Below, one piece after another: positions 34,588 to 42,764 of a DNA stretch of 44,066 nt. Positions within the stretch are counted from its first letter, which is position 1, and every line of letters starts with the position of its first letter. The notes below the pieces were generated by a model. The model was not told the DNA's origin and searched no databases. It saw only the letters and a list, made by a program, of their open reading frames with translations. A program made the position numbers and the translations under genes. The DNA is from Inquilinus limosus DSM 16000 (GTDB lineage Bacteria > Pseudomonadota > Alphaproteobacteria > DSM-16000 > Inquilinaceae), in contig NZ_AUHM01000043.1 of assembly GCF_000423185.1 (NCBI RefSeq), forward strand, positions 1-44,066, in the 5' to 3' direction.

Positions 34588-36104
34588 GCAGCGCCCCGCG
34601 CTTCGAGATGCGCGGCATCCGCAAGGCCTTCCCCGGCGTGGTCGCACTGGACGGCGTGTCCTTCGCCTGCCGCGCCGGCGAGATCCACGCCCTGTGCGGC
34701 GAGAACGGCGCCGGCAAGTCGACCCTGATGAAGGTGCTGGGCGGCGTCTACGCCCCCGATGCCGGCGAGATCCTGGTCGACGGCGCGCCGGCGCGCTTCT
34801 CCCACCCCGCCGCCGCCCGCGCCGCCGGCATCAGCATCATCCACCAGGAGTTGAGCCTGCTGCCCGACCGCACGGTGGCGGAGAACATCCATCTCGGCAT
34901 CGAGCCGGTGCGCCGCTTCCGCCTGGACCGCGCGGCGATGCGCGCCGGCGCCCGGTCGCTGCTGGCCCGCCTGTCCTCCGACATCGACCCGGACACCCCG
35001 GCGCGCGACCTGGCCATCGCCGAGCAGCAGGCGGTGGAGATCGCCAAGGCGCTGGCGGTCGACGCCCGCATCCTGGTGATGGACGAGCCGACCGCGGCGC
35101 TGGACGACGTCGAGGCGGCGCGGCTGCTGCAACTGGTGCGCGGCCTCAAGGCAGCCGGCGTCGCCGTGGTCTACATCTCGCACCGGATGCCGGAGGTGTT
35201 CGCCGTCGCCGACACCATCACCGTGCTGAAGGATGGGCGGCACGTCGCCACCCGACCGCGGTCGGAGACCGGAGCGGACGAGGTGGTCCGTCTGATGGTC
35301 GGCCGGCCGCTCAGCGATTATTTCCCGCCGAGACCGGCGGGCCCGCCCGGCGATCCCGTGCTGCGGATCGAAGGCGGCGGCAACGCAGCACTGGCCGACA
35401 TCAACCTGGTCGTGCGCCGCGGCGAGATCGTCGCGATCGCCGGGTTGGAAGGCTCCGGCAAGACAGCCCTGGCCCGCGCCGTGGTTGGGGCCGATCCCTT
35501 CCTCCGCGGAAGCATGTGGATCGGGGCGCGGGAGGCGAGGCCGGGTTCGGCGCGGGCGGGGGTCACGCGCGGACTCGGCCTCGTGCCCGAGGACCGCAAG
35601 CGCGACGGGCTGGCGCTGATGCAGTCGGTGCGCGACAACGGCCTGCTCGCTCGCCGCGGCCTCGCCTCGCTGCTGGCGCGGCCGCAGGGCAGGGCGGTGG
35701 GGGCGGAGACGATCGACGGCATCCTCGCGGCGGTCGATGTCCGCGCCGTGAGCTGGGAGCAGGAGACGCGGCTCCTCTCCGGCGGCAACCAGCAGAAGGC
35801 GATCCTGGCGCGCTGGCTGGCCTGCGACCCGCAGCTGCTGGTCTTCGCCGAACCGACCCGCGGCGTCGACGTCGCCGCCAAGGCCGCGATCTACCGGCTG
35901 ATGCGCGACTTCACCGGCCGCGGCAAGGGCATCCTGGTCGCCACCTCCGACCTGCCGGAGGCGCTGGGCCTGGCCGACCGCATCCTGGTGATGCGCGCCG
36001 GCCGGATCGTCGGCGAGCGGCCGGGCGGCGCGACCGAGGAGGAGGTCATGGCGCTGGCCACCGGCCACCGCTTCGACGCCGTGGCGCGAATGGGGGCGGC
36101 ATGA
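34584..36104 (+). CDS. Sugar ABC transporter ATP-binding protein, two domains (RbsA type)
   Basis: A 506-residue double-NBD ATPase. NBD1: Walker A GENGAGKST, Q-loop HQEL, relaxed signature AEQQ, Walker B VMDEP and switch SHR. NBD2: Walker A GLEGSGKTA, EDRKRDGLAL, signature LSGGNQQK, and a Walker B reading FAEPTRGVD, with Ala422 in place of the usual Asp before catalytic Glu423. The first importer's ATPase (23042-24586) keeps Asp there. Some RbsA relatives also vary here, so the protein may still be active through NBD1. It overlaps both the epimerase stop and the following permease start, so the operon is tightly coupled. Confidence 0.92.
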   Translation: MSSAPRFEMRGIRKAFPGVVALDGVSFACRAGEIHALCGENGAGKSTLMKVLGGVYAPDAGEILVDGAPARFSHPAAARAAGISIIHQELSLLPDRTVAENIHLGIEPVRRFRLDRAAMRAGARSLLARLSSDIDPDTPARDLAIAEQQAVEIAKALAVDARILVMDEPTAALDDVEAARLLQLVRGLKAAGVAVVYISHRMPEVFAVADTITVLKDGRHVATRPRSETGADEVVRLMVGRPLSDYFPPRPAGPPGDPVLRIEGGGNAALADINLVVRRGEIVAIAGLEGSGKTALARAVVGADPFLRGSMWIGAREARPGSARAGVTRGLGLVPEDRKRDGLALMQSVRDNGLLARRGLASLLARPQGRAVGAETIDGILAAVDVRAVSWEQETRLLSGGNQQKAILARWLACDPQLLVFAEPTRGVDVAAKAAIYRLMRDFTGRGKGILVATSDLPEALGLADRILVMRAGRIVGERPGGATEEEVMALATGHRFDAVARMGAA

Positions 36105-37081
36105 GCGCGATCGCCACCGCCGGGCGGCCCCGCCGCCGCGCCGAGCTGCCGGTGCCGGCGATCCTGATCGCGGCTTCGGCCGTCGGCTTCGCCGCCACGG
36201 CGCTGGCCACCGGCCAGTCCGCGCAGCTCTCGGCCGGCGGCGTGATCGCGGTGCTGGAACGGGTGGTGGCGCTCGGCTTGGTGGCGCTGGGCCAGACCTT
36301 CGTCATCCTGGCCCGCTCGATCGACCTCTCGGTCGCCAACCTGGTCAGCGTCGGCGCCGTCATGGCGTCCTGGCTGATGCAGGGCGACCCGGCGATGATG
36401 CTGCCGGCCGTGGCCGCGGTGCTCGCCGTCTCGGCCCTGGTCGGGGCGGTGAACGGCCTCCTGGTGACGCGGCTCGAGATCAACCCGCTGATCGCCACTC
36501 TCGGCGTCGGGCTGGTGCTGCAGGGGCTGCTCAGCGCCTCCTTCCAGAACTTCGCCGGGGCGGTGCCGGAAAGCTTCCAGGTGCTGGCCTACGGCCAGGT
36601 CGGGCCGGTGCCCTATCCGGTGATCGGCCTGTTCGTGCTGACCGGCTGCGCCGCCTTCGTGCTACGCTCCACCCGCTTCGGCGCCCATCTCTACGCCACC
36701 GGCGGCAACCCGGACGGCGCCCGGCTGGCCGGCATCCACACCCACCGGGTGACGCTGGCCGCGCATGTCGTCTGCAGCCTCGCCGCCGGGCTGACCGGGC
36801 TCTACCTCGCCAGCCGCCTGCGCTCCGGCGCCCCCTGGGTCGGGCGCGACGGCATCTACGACCTCGAATCCATCGCCGTGGTGGTGATCGGCGGCACCGT
36901 CCTGGCTGGCGGCCGCGGCGGCGTTTGGGGCACGCTGGCCGGGGTGATCCTGTTCGGCACGCTCGACGCGATCTTCACCATGGTCGGCATCGACGCCTTC
37001 GTGAAGCAGGTGCTGCGCGGCGGCATCGTCGTCGCCGCCGTCGCGGTCTATGCCTACCGCACCCGGGGGCATGTGGCATGA
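36101..37081 (+). CDS. Sugar ABC transporter permease 1 (RbsC type)
   Basis: A 326-residue membrane protein with about eight to ten spans. Diagnostic parts are LVALGQTFVILARSIDLSVANLVSVG in the early spans and YATGGNPDGARLAGIHTHRVTL, the ATPase-facing loop. VVIGGTVLAGGRGGVWGTLAG precedes the last spans. It overlaps the ATPase gene at the start and the second permease gene at its end (ATGA at 37078). With two different permease genes this importer should have a heterodimeric membrane pore, unlike the first importer at 24583. Confidence 0.92.
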   Translation: MSAIATAGRPRRRAELPVPAILIAASAVGFAATALATGQSAQLSAGGVIAVLERVVALGLVALGQTFVILARSIDLSVANLVSVGAVMASWLMQGDPAMMLPAVAAVLAVSALVGAVNGLLVTRLEINPLIATLGVGLVLQGLLSASFQNFAGAVPESFQVLAYGQVGPVPYPVIGLFVLTGCAAFVLRSTRFGAHLYATGGNPDGARLAGIHTHRVTLAAHVVCSLAAGLTGLYLASRLRSGAPWVGRDGIYDLESIAVVVIGGTVLAGGRGGVWGTLAGVILFGTLDAIFTMVGIDAFVKQVLRGGIVVAAVAVYAYRTRGHVA

Positions 37082-38085
37082 TCGAGACCACCGAGCCGCG
37101 CCCGATCAGCCCGCCACGCGCGACGCCGTCGCCGCTGCGCCGCCTGGCCGTCATCCGCCCGGCCTATTGGGTGCTGATCGTGCTGCTGGTCGCGATCGCC
37201 GTGGCCAGCCCGGCCTTCCTGGAGCCGCAAGGCTACATGAATTTCCTGCGCCGGGCGGCGCCGCTGGTGATCCTGGCGGCCGGGCAGCTCTTCGTCATCG
37301 TCGCCGGCGGCTTCGACCTCTCGGTCGGGTCCCTGATCACGCTCGTGGTGATGGCCTCGGCGCTGCTGATCCAGGGCGACCCGGCGCAGACCTGGTGGGT
37401 GATCGCCCTCGTCTACGGCATCGGCCTCGCCGTCGGCCTGTTCAACGGGCTGGTGGTGTCCTGGCTCAAGGTGCCGTCGATCATCACCACCCTCGGCATG
37501 CTGCTGTCGCTGAAGGGCATCGCGCTGGCCTGGTCCGGCGGGTCGCCGCAGGGCTACCTGCCCGACAATTTCCGCGATTTCGGCCGGTTGACCTGGCGCG
37601 GCCTGCCGATGATCGACCTGCTGCCGCTGGCGGTCGTGGTCATGGTGGTCACGGTCGCGCTGCTGTGGTGGCTGATGCACGGCACCGTGCTGGGCCGGCT
37701 GCTGCACGCCATCGGCGACAATCCGCGGGCGGCGGAGCTGGCGGGGGTGCGGGTGCGGCTGGTGCGCACCATCGCCTTCGTCGTCTCCGCCCTGTCCGCA
37801 GTCACCGCCGGCATCCTGCTCGGCGGCTTCGCCGGGGTCTCGACCAATGTCGGCGACGGCTACGAGCTGCAGGCGATCGCGGCGATCGTGATCGGCGGCG
37901 CCCAGCTGCTCGGCGGCCGCGGCACCGTGCCCGGCGCCGTGGCCGGGGCGCTCAGCCTCGCCGCCCTGTTCACCCTGCTCAACCTGATCGGCCTGCCCAA
38001 GCCGCTGCGCGACGCGGCCCAGGGCCTGATCCTGATCGCCGCCGTCGGCTGGAGCGTCTGGCGCCGCCGCAGGGGAGGGGCCTGA
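37078..38085 (+). CDS. Sugar ABC transporter permease 2 (RbsC type)
   Basis: A 335-residue membrane protein. A proline-rich cytoplasmic tail (residues 1-25) precedes the first span. AAGQLFVIVAGGFDLSVGSLITLVV and HAIGDNPRAAELAGVRVRLV are the conserved RbsC segments. IVIGGAQLLGGRGTVPGAVAGAL precedes the last spans. It is clearly related to the permease just upstream but distinct in sequence, which fits a heterodimeric channel. A 45-base gap separates it from the binding-protein gene. Confidence 0.92.
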   Translation: MIETTEPRPISPPRATPSPLRRLAVIRPAYWVLIVLLVAIAVASPAFLEPQGYMNFLRRAAPLVILAAGQLFVIVAGGFDLSVGSLITLVVMASALLIQGDPAQTWWVIALVYGIGLAVGLFNGLVVSWLKVPSIITTLGMLLSLKGIALAWSGGSPQGYLPDNFRDFGRLTWRGLPMIDLLPLAVVVMVVTVALLWWLMHGTVLGRLLHAIGDNPRAAELAGVRVRLVRTIAFVVSALSAVTAGILLGGFAGVSTNVGDGYELQAIAAIVIGGAQLLGGRGTVPGAVAGALSLAALFTLLNLIGLPKPLRDAAQGLILIAAVGWSVWRRRRGGA

Positions 38086-38130
38086 CGCCGTCGACCATTC
38101 CAAGAACCAGAACGATAGGGGAGGAACGTG

Positions 38131-39261
38131 ATGAAAATCGGGATGATGATCGGCACTGCCGCCTTGCTGGCCCTGGCGGCCGGCACGGCACAGGCGCAGA
38201 GCTTCGACGACCCCAAGGAGTTCGAGGCCCAGCGGGCGCTGATGTCGGCCAAGGCGGAAGGTCCGGCCGACAAGCCGTGGGAGCAGCACTACGGCACCCA
38301 GATGGTCGATACGTCCAAATACAAGAAGCCGGGGCCGTACAAGCTGTGCTTCTCCAATGCCGGGGTCGGCAACCCGTGGCGCGTGGTCGGCTGGACCACG
38401 ATGCAGGCCGAGGTCGACCTGCACAAGGACGAGATTGCCTCCTTCACCGTGGCCGATGCCGAGGGCAAGGACGACAAGCAGATCTCCGACATCAAGGCGA
38501 TGCTGGCCAGCGGCAATTGCGACGCGCTGATCGTCTCGCCCAACACCACCGCGGCGCTGACCCCGGCGGTGGAGGAGGCCTGCAAGCAGGTGCCGGTCAT
38601 CGTCTTCGATCGCGGCGTGCTGACCGACTGCCCGGTGACCGTGATCAAGCCGATCGGCGGCTACGCCTTCGGCATCGCCGCGGCGGAATACATCGCCGCC
38701 AATGTGCCGAAGGGCGCCAAGGTGCTGGCGCTGCGCATCCTGCCCGGCGTCGACGTGCTGGAGAACCGCTGGGCCGCGGCCAAGCGGATCTTCGACGAGA
38801 AAGGCATCGAGGTGGTCGGCGCCGAGTTCACCGACGGCGACCGGGCCAAGACCAAGTCGATCGTCGAGGACTATCTGACCCGCGTCGGCAAGCTCGACGC
38901 CGTGTGGATGGACGCCGGGGCCACCAGCGTCGCCGCGATCGAGGCATTCGAGGACCAGGGCATGGACGTGCCGATCGTCACCGGCGAGGACCAGCAGGAC
39001 TTCCTGCAGAAATGGAAGCAGTCGGGCATGAAAGCGCTGGCGCCGACCTACCCGACCTATCAGTGGCGCACCCCGGTGATCGCGGCGCTGCGCATCCTGA
39101 AGGGCGAGAAGGTGCCGGGCCCGGCCTGGTCGCTGCCGCAGCCGACGATCACGGCCGAGACCCTCGACAAATACGTCAACGAGAAGATGCCGCCGCTGCA
39201 CTACGCCATGTGCGGCTGCGAAGGGATGCCGGACTACCCGCAGCGGTGGATCGGCAAGTAG
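38131..39261 (+). CDS. Sugar ABC transporter substrate-binding protein (class I periplasmic-binding fold)
   Basis: Periplasmic receptor of 376 residues. The signal peptide (MKIGMMIGTAALLALAAGTA, cleavage after AQA near residue 22) is followed by an unusual 45-residue charged stretch (about 24-68) before the binding fold starts at KLCFSN (71-76). Conserved segments are DALIVSP (131-137), VPVIVFDR (154-161) and AVWMDAG. The last residues, CGCEGMPDYPQRWIG, form a cysteine-bearing tail. I chose the ATG at 38131 (GGGGAGG before it) over the adjacent GTG. The middle domain of the regulator at 40596 aligns with residues 70-370 of this protein, so both probably bind the same ligand. Confidence 0.92.
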   Translation: MKIGMMIGTAALLALAAGTAQAQSFDDPKEFEAQRALMSAKAEGPADKPWEQHYGTQMVDTSKYKKPGPYKLCFSNAGVGNPWRVVGWTTMQAEVDLHKDEIASFTVADAEGKDDKQISDIKAMLASGNCDALIVSPNTTAALTPAVEEACKQVPVIVFDRGVLTDCPVTVIKPIGGYAFGIAAAEYIAANVPKGAKVLALRILPGVDVLENRWAAAKRIFDEKGIEVVGAEFTDGDRAKTKSIVEDYLTRVGKLDAVWMDAGATSVAAIEAFEDQGMDVPIVTGEDQQDFLQKWKQSGMKALAPTYPTYQWRTPVIAALRILKGEKVPGPAWSLPQPTITAETLDKYVNEKMPPLHYAMCGCEGMPDYPQRWIGK

Positions 39262-39268
39262 TCAACCC

Positions 39269-39296
39269 GCGGGAGGCGGGCCGGCCCGCCTCCCGC
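39269..39296 (+). promoter_or_regulatory. Perfect intercistronic hairpin after the second sugar-binding-protein gene
   Basis: GCGGGAGGCGGG (39269-39280) and CCCGCCTCCCGC (39285-39296) form a perfect 12-base stem with a CCGG tetraloop, seven bases after the stop codon, with no U-run. It is placed just as the hairpin at 22980-23003 is, and probably stabilises the upstream mRNA or reduces read-through into the amidohydrolase gene. Confidence 0.72.
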
Positions 39297-39313
39297 TCAG
39301 GGCGGAGGATCCC

Positions 39314-40591
39314 ATGGGCGACTATCACATCACCGGCGCGATGATCTGGGACGGCAGCGGGCGCGATCCGTATCCCGGCCAGGTCGTGGTCCGCGGCGAC
39401 CGCATCCAGGCCGTGGCCCCGGCTTCGGAGCGGCTGGACGCCGGCGGCTGCGAGGCGGTCGACGGTACCGGCGCCACGCTGATGCCGGGGCTGGTCGAGG
39501 GCCACGCCCATCTCTCCTTCTGCGGCGCCGCCCGCAACACCGATCTCGGCGACATCCCGACCGAGGAGCATGTGCTGGAGACGATGTGGAACGCCGAGAC
39601 GCTGCTGGATCACGGCTTCACCAGCTGCTACTCGGCCGCCAGCGCCAAGATCCGGCTCGACGTCGTGATCCGCGACAAGGTCAATGCCGGCCGGCTGAAG
39701 GGACCGCGGATCAAGGCGGCGAGCCCGGAGATCACGGTGACCGGCGGCCTGGGCGACGAGACCCGGCTGCACCTGGCCCGCGCCAGCTTCGGCATGGTCT
39801 GCGACGGGCCGGAGGAGGTGCGCCGCGCCGTCCGCATCTGCATCCGCGAGGATGTCGACAACATCAAGATCAACATCTCCGGCGACGACTTCGTCGACCC
39901 GGCCAAGGGCGGCATGACGGTGATGTCCCAGGCCGAGGTCTCGGCCGCGGTCGAGACCGCGCATGATTTCGGCCGGCGGGTGAACTGCCATGCCCGCGCC
40001 AGCGAGGCGGTGAAGCGCGCCATCCGCGCCGGGGTCGACGTGATCTACCATTGCGAGCATGCCGACAGCGAGGCGCTGGACATGCTGGAGGCGAAGAAGG
40101 ACCAGGTCTTCGTCGGCCCCGCCATCGGCCTGATCTACAACACCATCCACGAGGCCGGGCCCTGGGGCATCGACGAGGCCAAGGCGCGCAAGCTGGGCAT
40201 GCATCTCTGCATGGAGGCCAGCCAGCGCACCTATGCCGAGATGCGCCGCCGCGGCATCCGCGTCGTGATCGGCGGCGACTACGGCTTCGCCTGGACGCCG
40301 CAGGGCACCAATGCCCGCGACGTCGAGCACTTCGTCAAGCTGTTCGGCTACACCCCGTCCGAGGCGCTGCAATGCGCCACCAGGATCGGCGCCGAGCTGA
40401 TGGGCATGGGCGACCGGCTGGGCCAGGTGCGCGAGGGCTTCCTGGCCGACCTGATCCTGGTCGACGGCGACCCACTCAAGGACATCAGCCTGATCCACGA
40501 GCACGGCGCGATCCGCATGGTGATGAAGGACGGCGCGATGCATCGCCTGTCGCCGCCCCGGGCGATGCGGGCCGCGGCCGCCGCCGAGTGA
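39314..40591 (+). CDS. Amidohydrolase-superfamily metal enzyme (imidazolonepropionase/prolidase-like)
   Basis: A 425-residue hydrolase with a composite beta-sandwich and TIM barrel. The first metal motif is His64-x-His66 in LVEGHAHLSF. A likely bridging lysine lies in IKINISGDD, further histidines in VNCHARAS and IYHCEH, and the barrel-end aspartate in VIGGDYGFAW. The final strands (LADLILVDGDPLKDI) are the superfamily hallmark. The family opens cyclic amides or cleaves amides and dipeptides. It lies between the binding protein and the fused regulator of the same operon, so the imported compound may carry an amide or lactam group, which is unusual for a ribose-type importer. GGCGGAGGA precedes the ATG. 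Confidence 0.88.
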   Translation: MGDYHITGAMIWDGSGRDPYPGQVVVRGDRIQAVAPASERLDAGGCEAVDGTGATLMPGLVEGHAHLSFCGAARNTDLGDIPTEEHVLETMWNAETLLDHGFTSCYSAASAKIRLDVVIRDKVNAGRLKGPRIKAASPEITVTGGLGDETRLHLARASFGMVCDGPEEVRRAVRICIREDVDNIKINISGDDFVDPAKGGMTVMSQAEVSAAVETAHDFGRRVNCHARASEAVKRAIRAGVDVIYHCEHADSEALDMLEAKKDQVFVGPAIGLIYNTIHEAGPWGIDEAKARKLGMHLCMEASQRTYAEMRRRGIRVVIGGDYGFAWTPQGTNARDVEHFVKLFGYTPSEALQCATRIGAELMGMGDRLGQVREGFLADLILVDGDPLKDISLIHEHGAIRMVMKDGAMHRLSPPRAMRAAAAAE

Positions 40592-40595
40592 CGCC

Positions 40596-42725
40596 TTGGA
40601 GGGCGCCGGCCACCGGCAGTCGGGCGTCGACATCCTGCTCGGGGTCGTCGACCGCCTGACCGAAGCCCCGGGCGGCGTGTCCGTCGCCGCCCTGGCCGGC
40701 GGTCTCGCCGTGCCGCGGTCCAGCCTCTACGCCGTGCTGCGGCCGATGCTGGCATCGGGCTGGCTGGAGGCGCCGCGGCGCGGCATCGTCCGGCTCGGCG
40801 CCGCCTGGTTCGACCTGGCGGTGGCGTTGGAGGCCGAGCAGCCGGCCGCGCCGGCCCGGCCGCGGCTGCAGGGCATGACCGGCCCGGCCCGGTCCTTCCT
40901 GTGGAACCCGGGCTTCACCGAGCTGGTCGACGCCGCGCCCTTCGCCCGGCCGCCACCCTATGTCTTCGGCTTCTCCAACGGGTCCCGCGCCAATCTCTGG
41001 CGCCAGGGGCTGATCCATGGCGTGCAGTTCGCCGCCGCCGAGCATGCCGACCGCATCGCCACGCTGCGCATCGCCCATGCCGATGACGACGCCGCGGCCC
41101 AGGCGCGCGACATCGACGCCTTCCTGGCCATGGGCGTCGATGCGCTGATCGTCAGCCCGCTGGAGACCGAGGCGCTGCTGCCGGCCCTGGCCCGGGCCCG
41201 CGCCGCCGGGCTGCCCGTGATCATGGTCGACCGGCTGCTGGGCGACGCCTCGCATTCCCTGGTCCAGGTCGCCGGGCCCGACACCGCCATCGGCCGGCTG
41301 CCGGCGCAATGGTTGGTCGAGACGCTGGGCGGCCGCGGCAGTGTGGTGATGATGGTGGGCGACCCGGAGATCGGGCCGCTGCTGCGCCGGGCCCGGGCGG
41401 CGCGCGAGGTGTTTGCGCTCTCGCCCGGCATCCGCATCCTCGAGACGGTGCACACCGAGATGACGGTCGCGGCCGGCCGCCGCGCCATGGCCGGGCTGAT
41501 CGAGCGCTGGGGCGACGCCATCGGCGGCGTCTGGTGCGACAGCGGCCTGCACGGCGCCGGGTCGATCCACGCCTGGGTCGATGCCGGCTATGACGGCCGC
41601 GTGCCGCCGCACACCGGCGGCGACCAGAACGCGGTCTATCAGCTCGCCATCCTGCACGGCGTGCCGCTGGCGGCGATGGATTTCCCGCCGGCGATGGGCA
41701 TCCGCGCGGTCGAGGTCGGGCTCGACATCCTGGCCGGCCGCACCCTGCCGCGGCGGATCGAGGTGCCCACGCCCCTGGTGATCAGCCGCGGCTGGGAGAC
41801 CGCCTCGGTCCGCGCCGATGTCTTCGTTGAGGACCATGTGCGCTGGGACCGGCCGCCCAGCCTGATCCTGGGCCACGGCATGGGCGACGACTACGACCCG
41901 ACCAGTTTCACAGTGGGAAAGGGGGGCGCGGTGGGGAAGGGGGCGGCGGCCGATGGCGGCGCCCGCTCGATCCTGCGCACCCTCGACATCCTGGTCTGGC
42001 TCAAGGCCCATGGCGGCGAGACTGGCATCGCCGATCTCTTGGAGGCGGTGGCGATGCCGCGCTCCTCGCTGCACGACCTGCTGGGGCCGCTGGTCGGGCA
42101 TGGGCTGCTGCAGCGCGGCGGCCGCGGCCGGATCCGCGCCGGGCCGCGGGCACGGGCCGCCGGCCTCGCCGCGACCGGCATCGCCGACCTCGCCGCCACG
42201 ATCGAACCGATATTGGAAGAGCTGGTGCGCTCGGTTGGCGGCGCCGCGGCCCTGGCCGTGCTGCATGGCGAGCGCTGCGCCATCGCTCTCAGCCGCGCCG
42301 CGGCCGGGGCGGCGCCGATCGCGGTCGGCAGCCGGACCCCGGTGAACTGGACCCTGGCCGGGCGCCTGCTGGTGGCCGAGCTGCCGGAGCGCCGGCTGCG
42401 CTGGCTGCTGGCCGCCCATGCCCGGCCGCGGCGCGACGGCTGCAGGCCGCTGACGCTGCCCGAGCTGGTGGCGGCGATCCGCGCGGAAGGCGGGCAGCGC
42501 GTCGCTGCGCTGGCCGGCGAGGCCGGCCCCGATCTCGGCGAGGCGGCGCGGCCGATCCGCGGCGCCGACAGCCAGGTCCGTGCCGTGCTGCTGCTGCGCG
42601 TGCCGGCTGGCGACCTGCCGGCGGCCCGGGCGGCGCTGGAGGATCTGGACCTGCCGGAAGCCGTCGAGGCGCCCGGTACCGTCCCGGTTCAATCCTCTCC
42701 CGCCATCCAGGCCGTCTTGCCGTAA
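40596..42725 (+). CDS. Fused regulator: IclR helix-turn-helix, periplasmic-binding-like sugar domain, second IclR helix-turn-helix and effector domain
   Basis: A 709-residue protein without signal peptide. Residues about 10-75 form an IclR-type winged helix ([21 protein letters not shown]). Residues about 120-435 form a complete class I periplasmic-binding domain, with DALIVSP (182-188), VIMVDR (208-213) and GVWCDSG (311-317). A glycine-rich linker (441-455) leads to a second IclR winged helix (456-520, with [10 protein letters not shown]) and an IclR effector domain (about 525-690). Normal IclR proteins have one of each and about 250 residues. It overlaps nothing but starts four bases after the amidohydrolase stop, at a TTG; the exact start is uncertain. 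It probably senses the ligand of the importer in this operon and controls it. Confidence 0.83.
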   Translation: MEGAGHRQSGVDILLGVVDRLTEAPGGVSVAALAGGLAVPRSSLYAVLRPMLASGWLEAPRRGIVRLGAAWFDLAVALEAEQPAAPARPRLQGMTGPARSFLWNPGFTELVDAAPFARPPPYVFGFSNGSRANLWRQGLIHGVQFAAAEHADRIATLRIAHADDDAAAQARDIDAFLAMGVDALIVSPLETEALLPALARARAAGLPVIMVDRLLGDASHSLVQVAGPDTAIGRLPAQWLVETLGGRGSVVMMVGDPEIGPLLRRARAAREVFALSPGIRILETVHTEMTVAAGRRAMAGLIERWGDAIGGVWCDSGLHGAGSIHAWVDAGYDGRVPPHTGGDQNAVYQLAILHGVPLAAMDFPPAMGIRAVEVGLDILAGRTLPRRIEVPTPLVISRGWETASVRADVFVEDHVRWDRPPSLILGHGMGDDYDPTSFTVGKGGAVGKGAAADGGARSILRTLDILVWLKAHGGETGIADLLEAVAMPRSSLHDLLGPLVGHGLLQRGGRGRIRAGPRARAAGLAATGIADLAATIEPILEELVRSVGGAAALAVLHGERCAIALSRAAAGAAPIAVGSRTPVNWTLAGRLLVAELPERRLRWLLAAHARPRRDGCRPLTLPELVAAIRAEGGQRVAALAGEAGPDLGEAARPIRGADSQVRAVLLLRVPAGDLPAARAALEDLDLPEAVEAPGTVPVQSSPAIQAVLP

Positions 42726-42731
42726 GCCGGG

Positions 42732-42760
42732 CCGCCGGCCTCTTAAGGGGCTCCCGGCGG
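42732..42760. terminator. Hairpin between convergent genes
   Basis: CCGCCGG (42732-42738) pairs with CCGGCGG (42754-42760); within the loop CCTC and GGGG can pair around TTAA. It lies in the 39-base gap between the fused regulator (plus strand) and the CMD/cupin gene (minus strand). There is no U-run, so it is a probable but weak bidirectional terminator. Confidence 0.5.
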
Positions 42761-42764
42761 GTGC

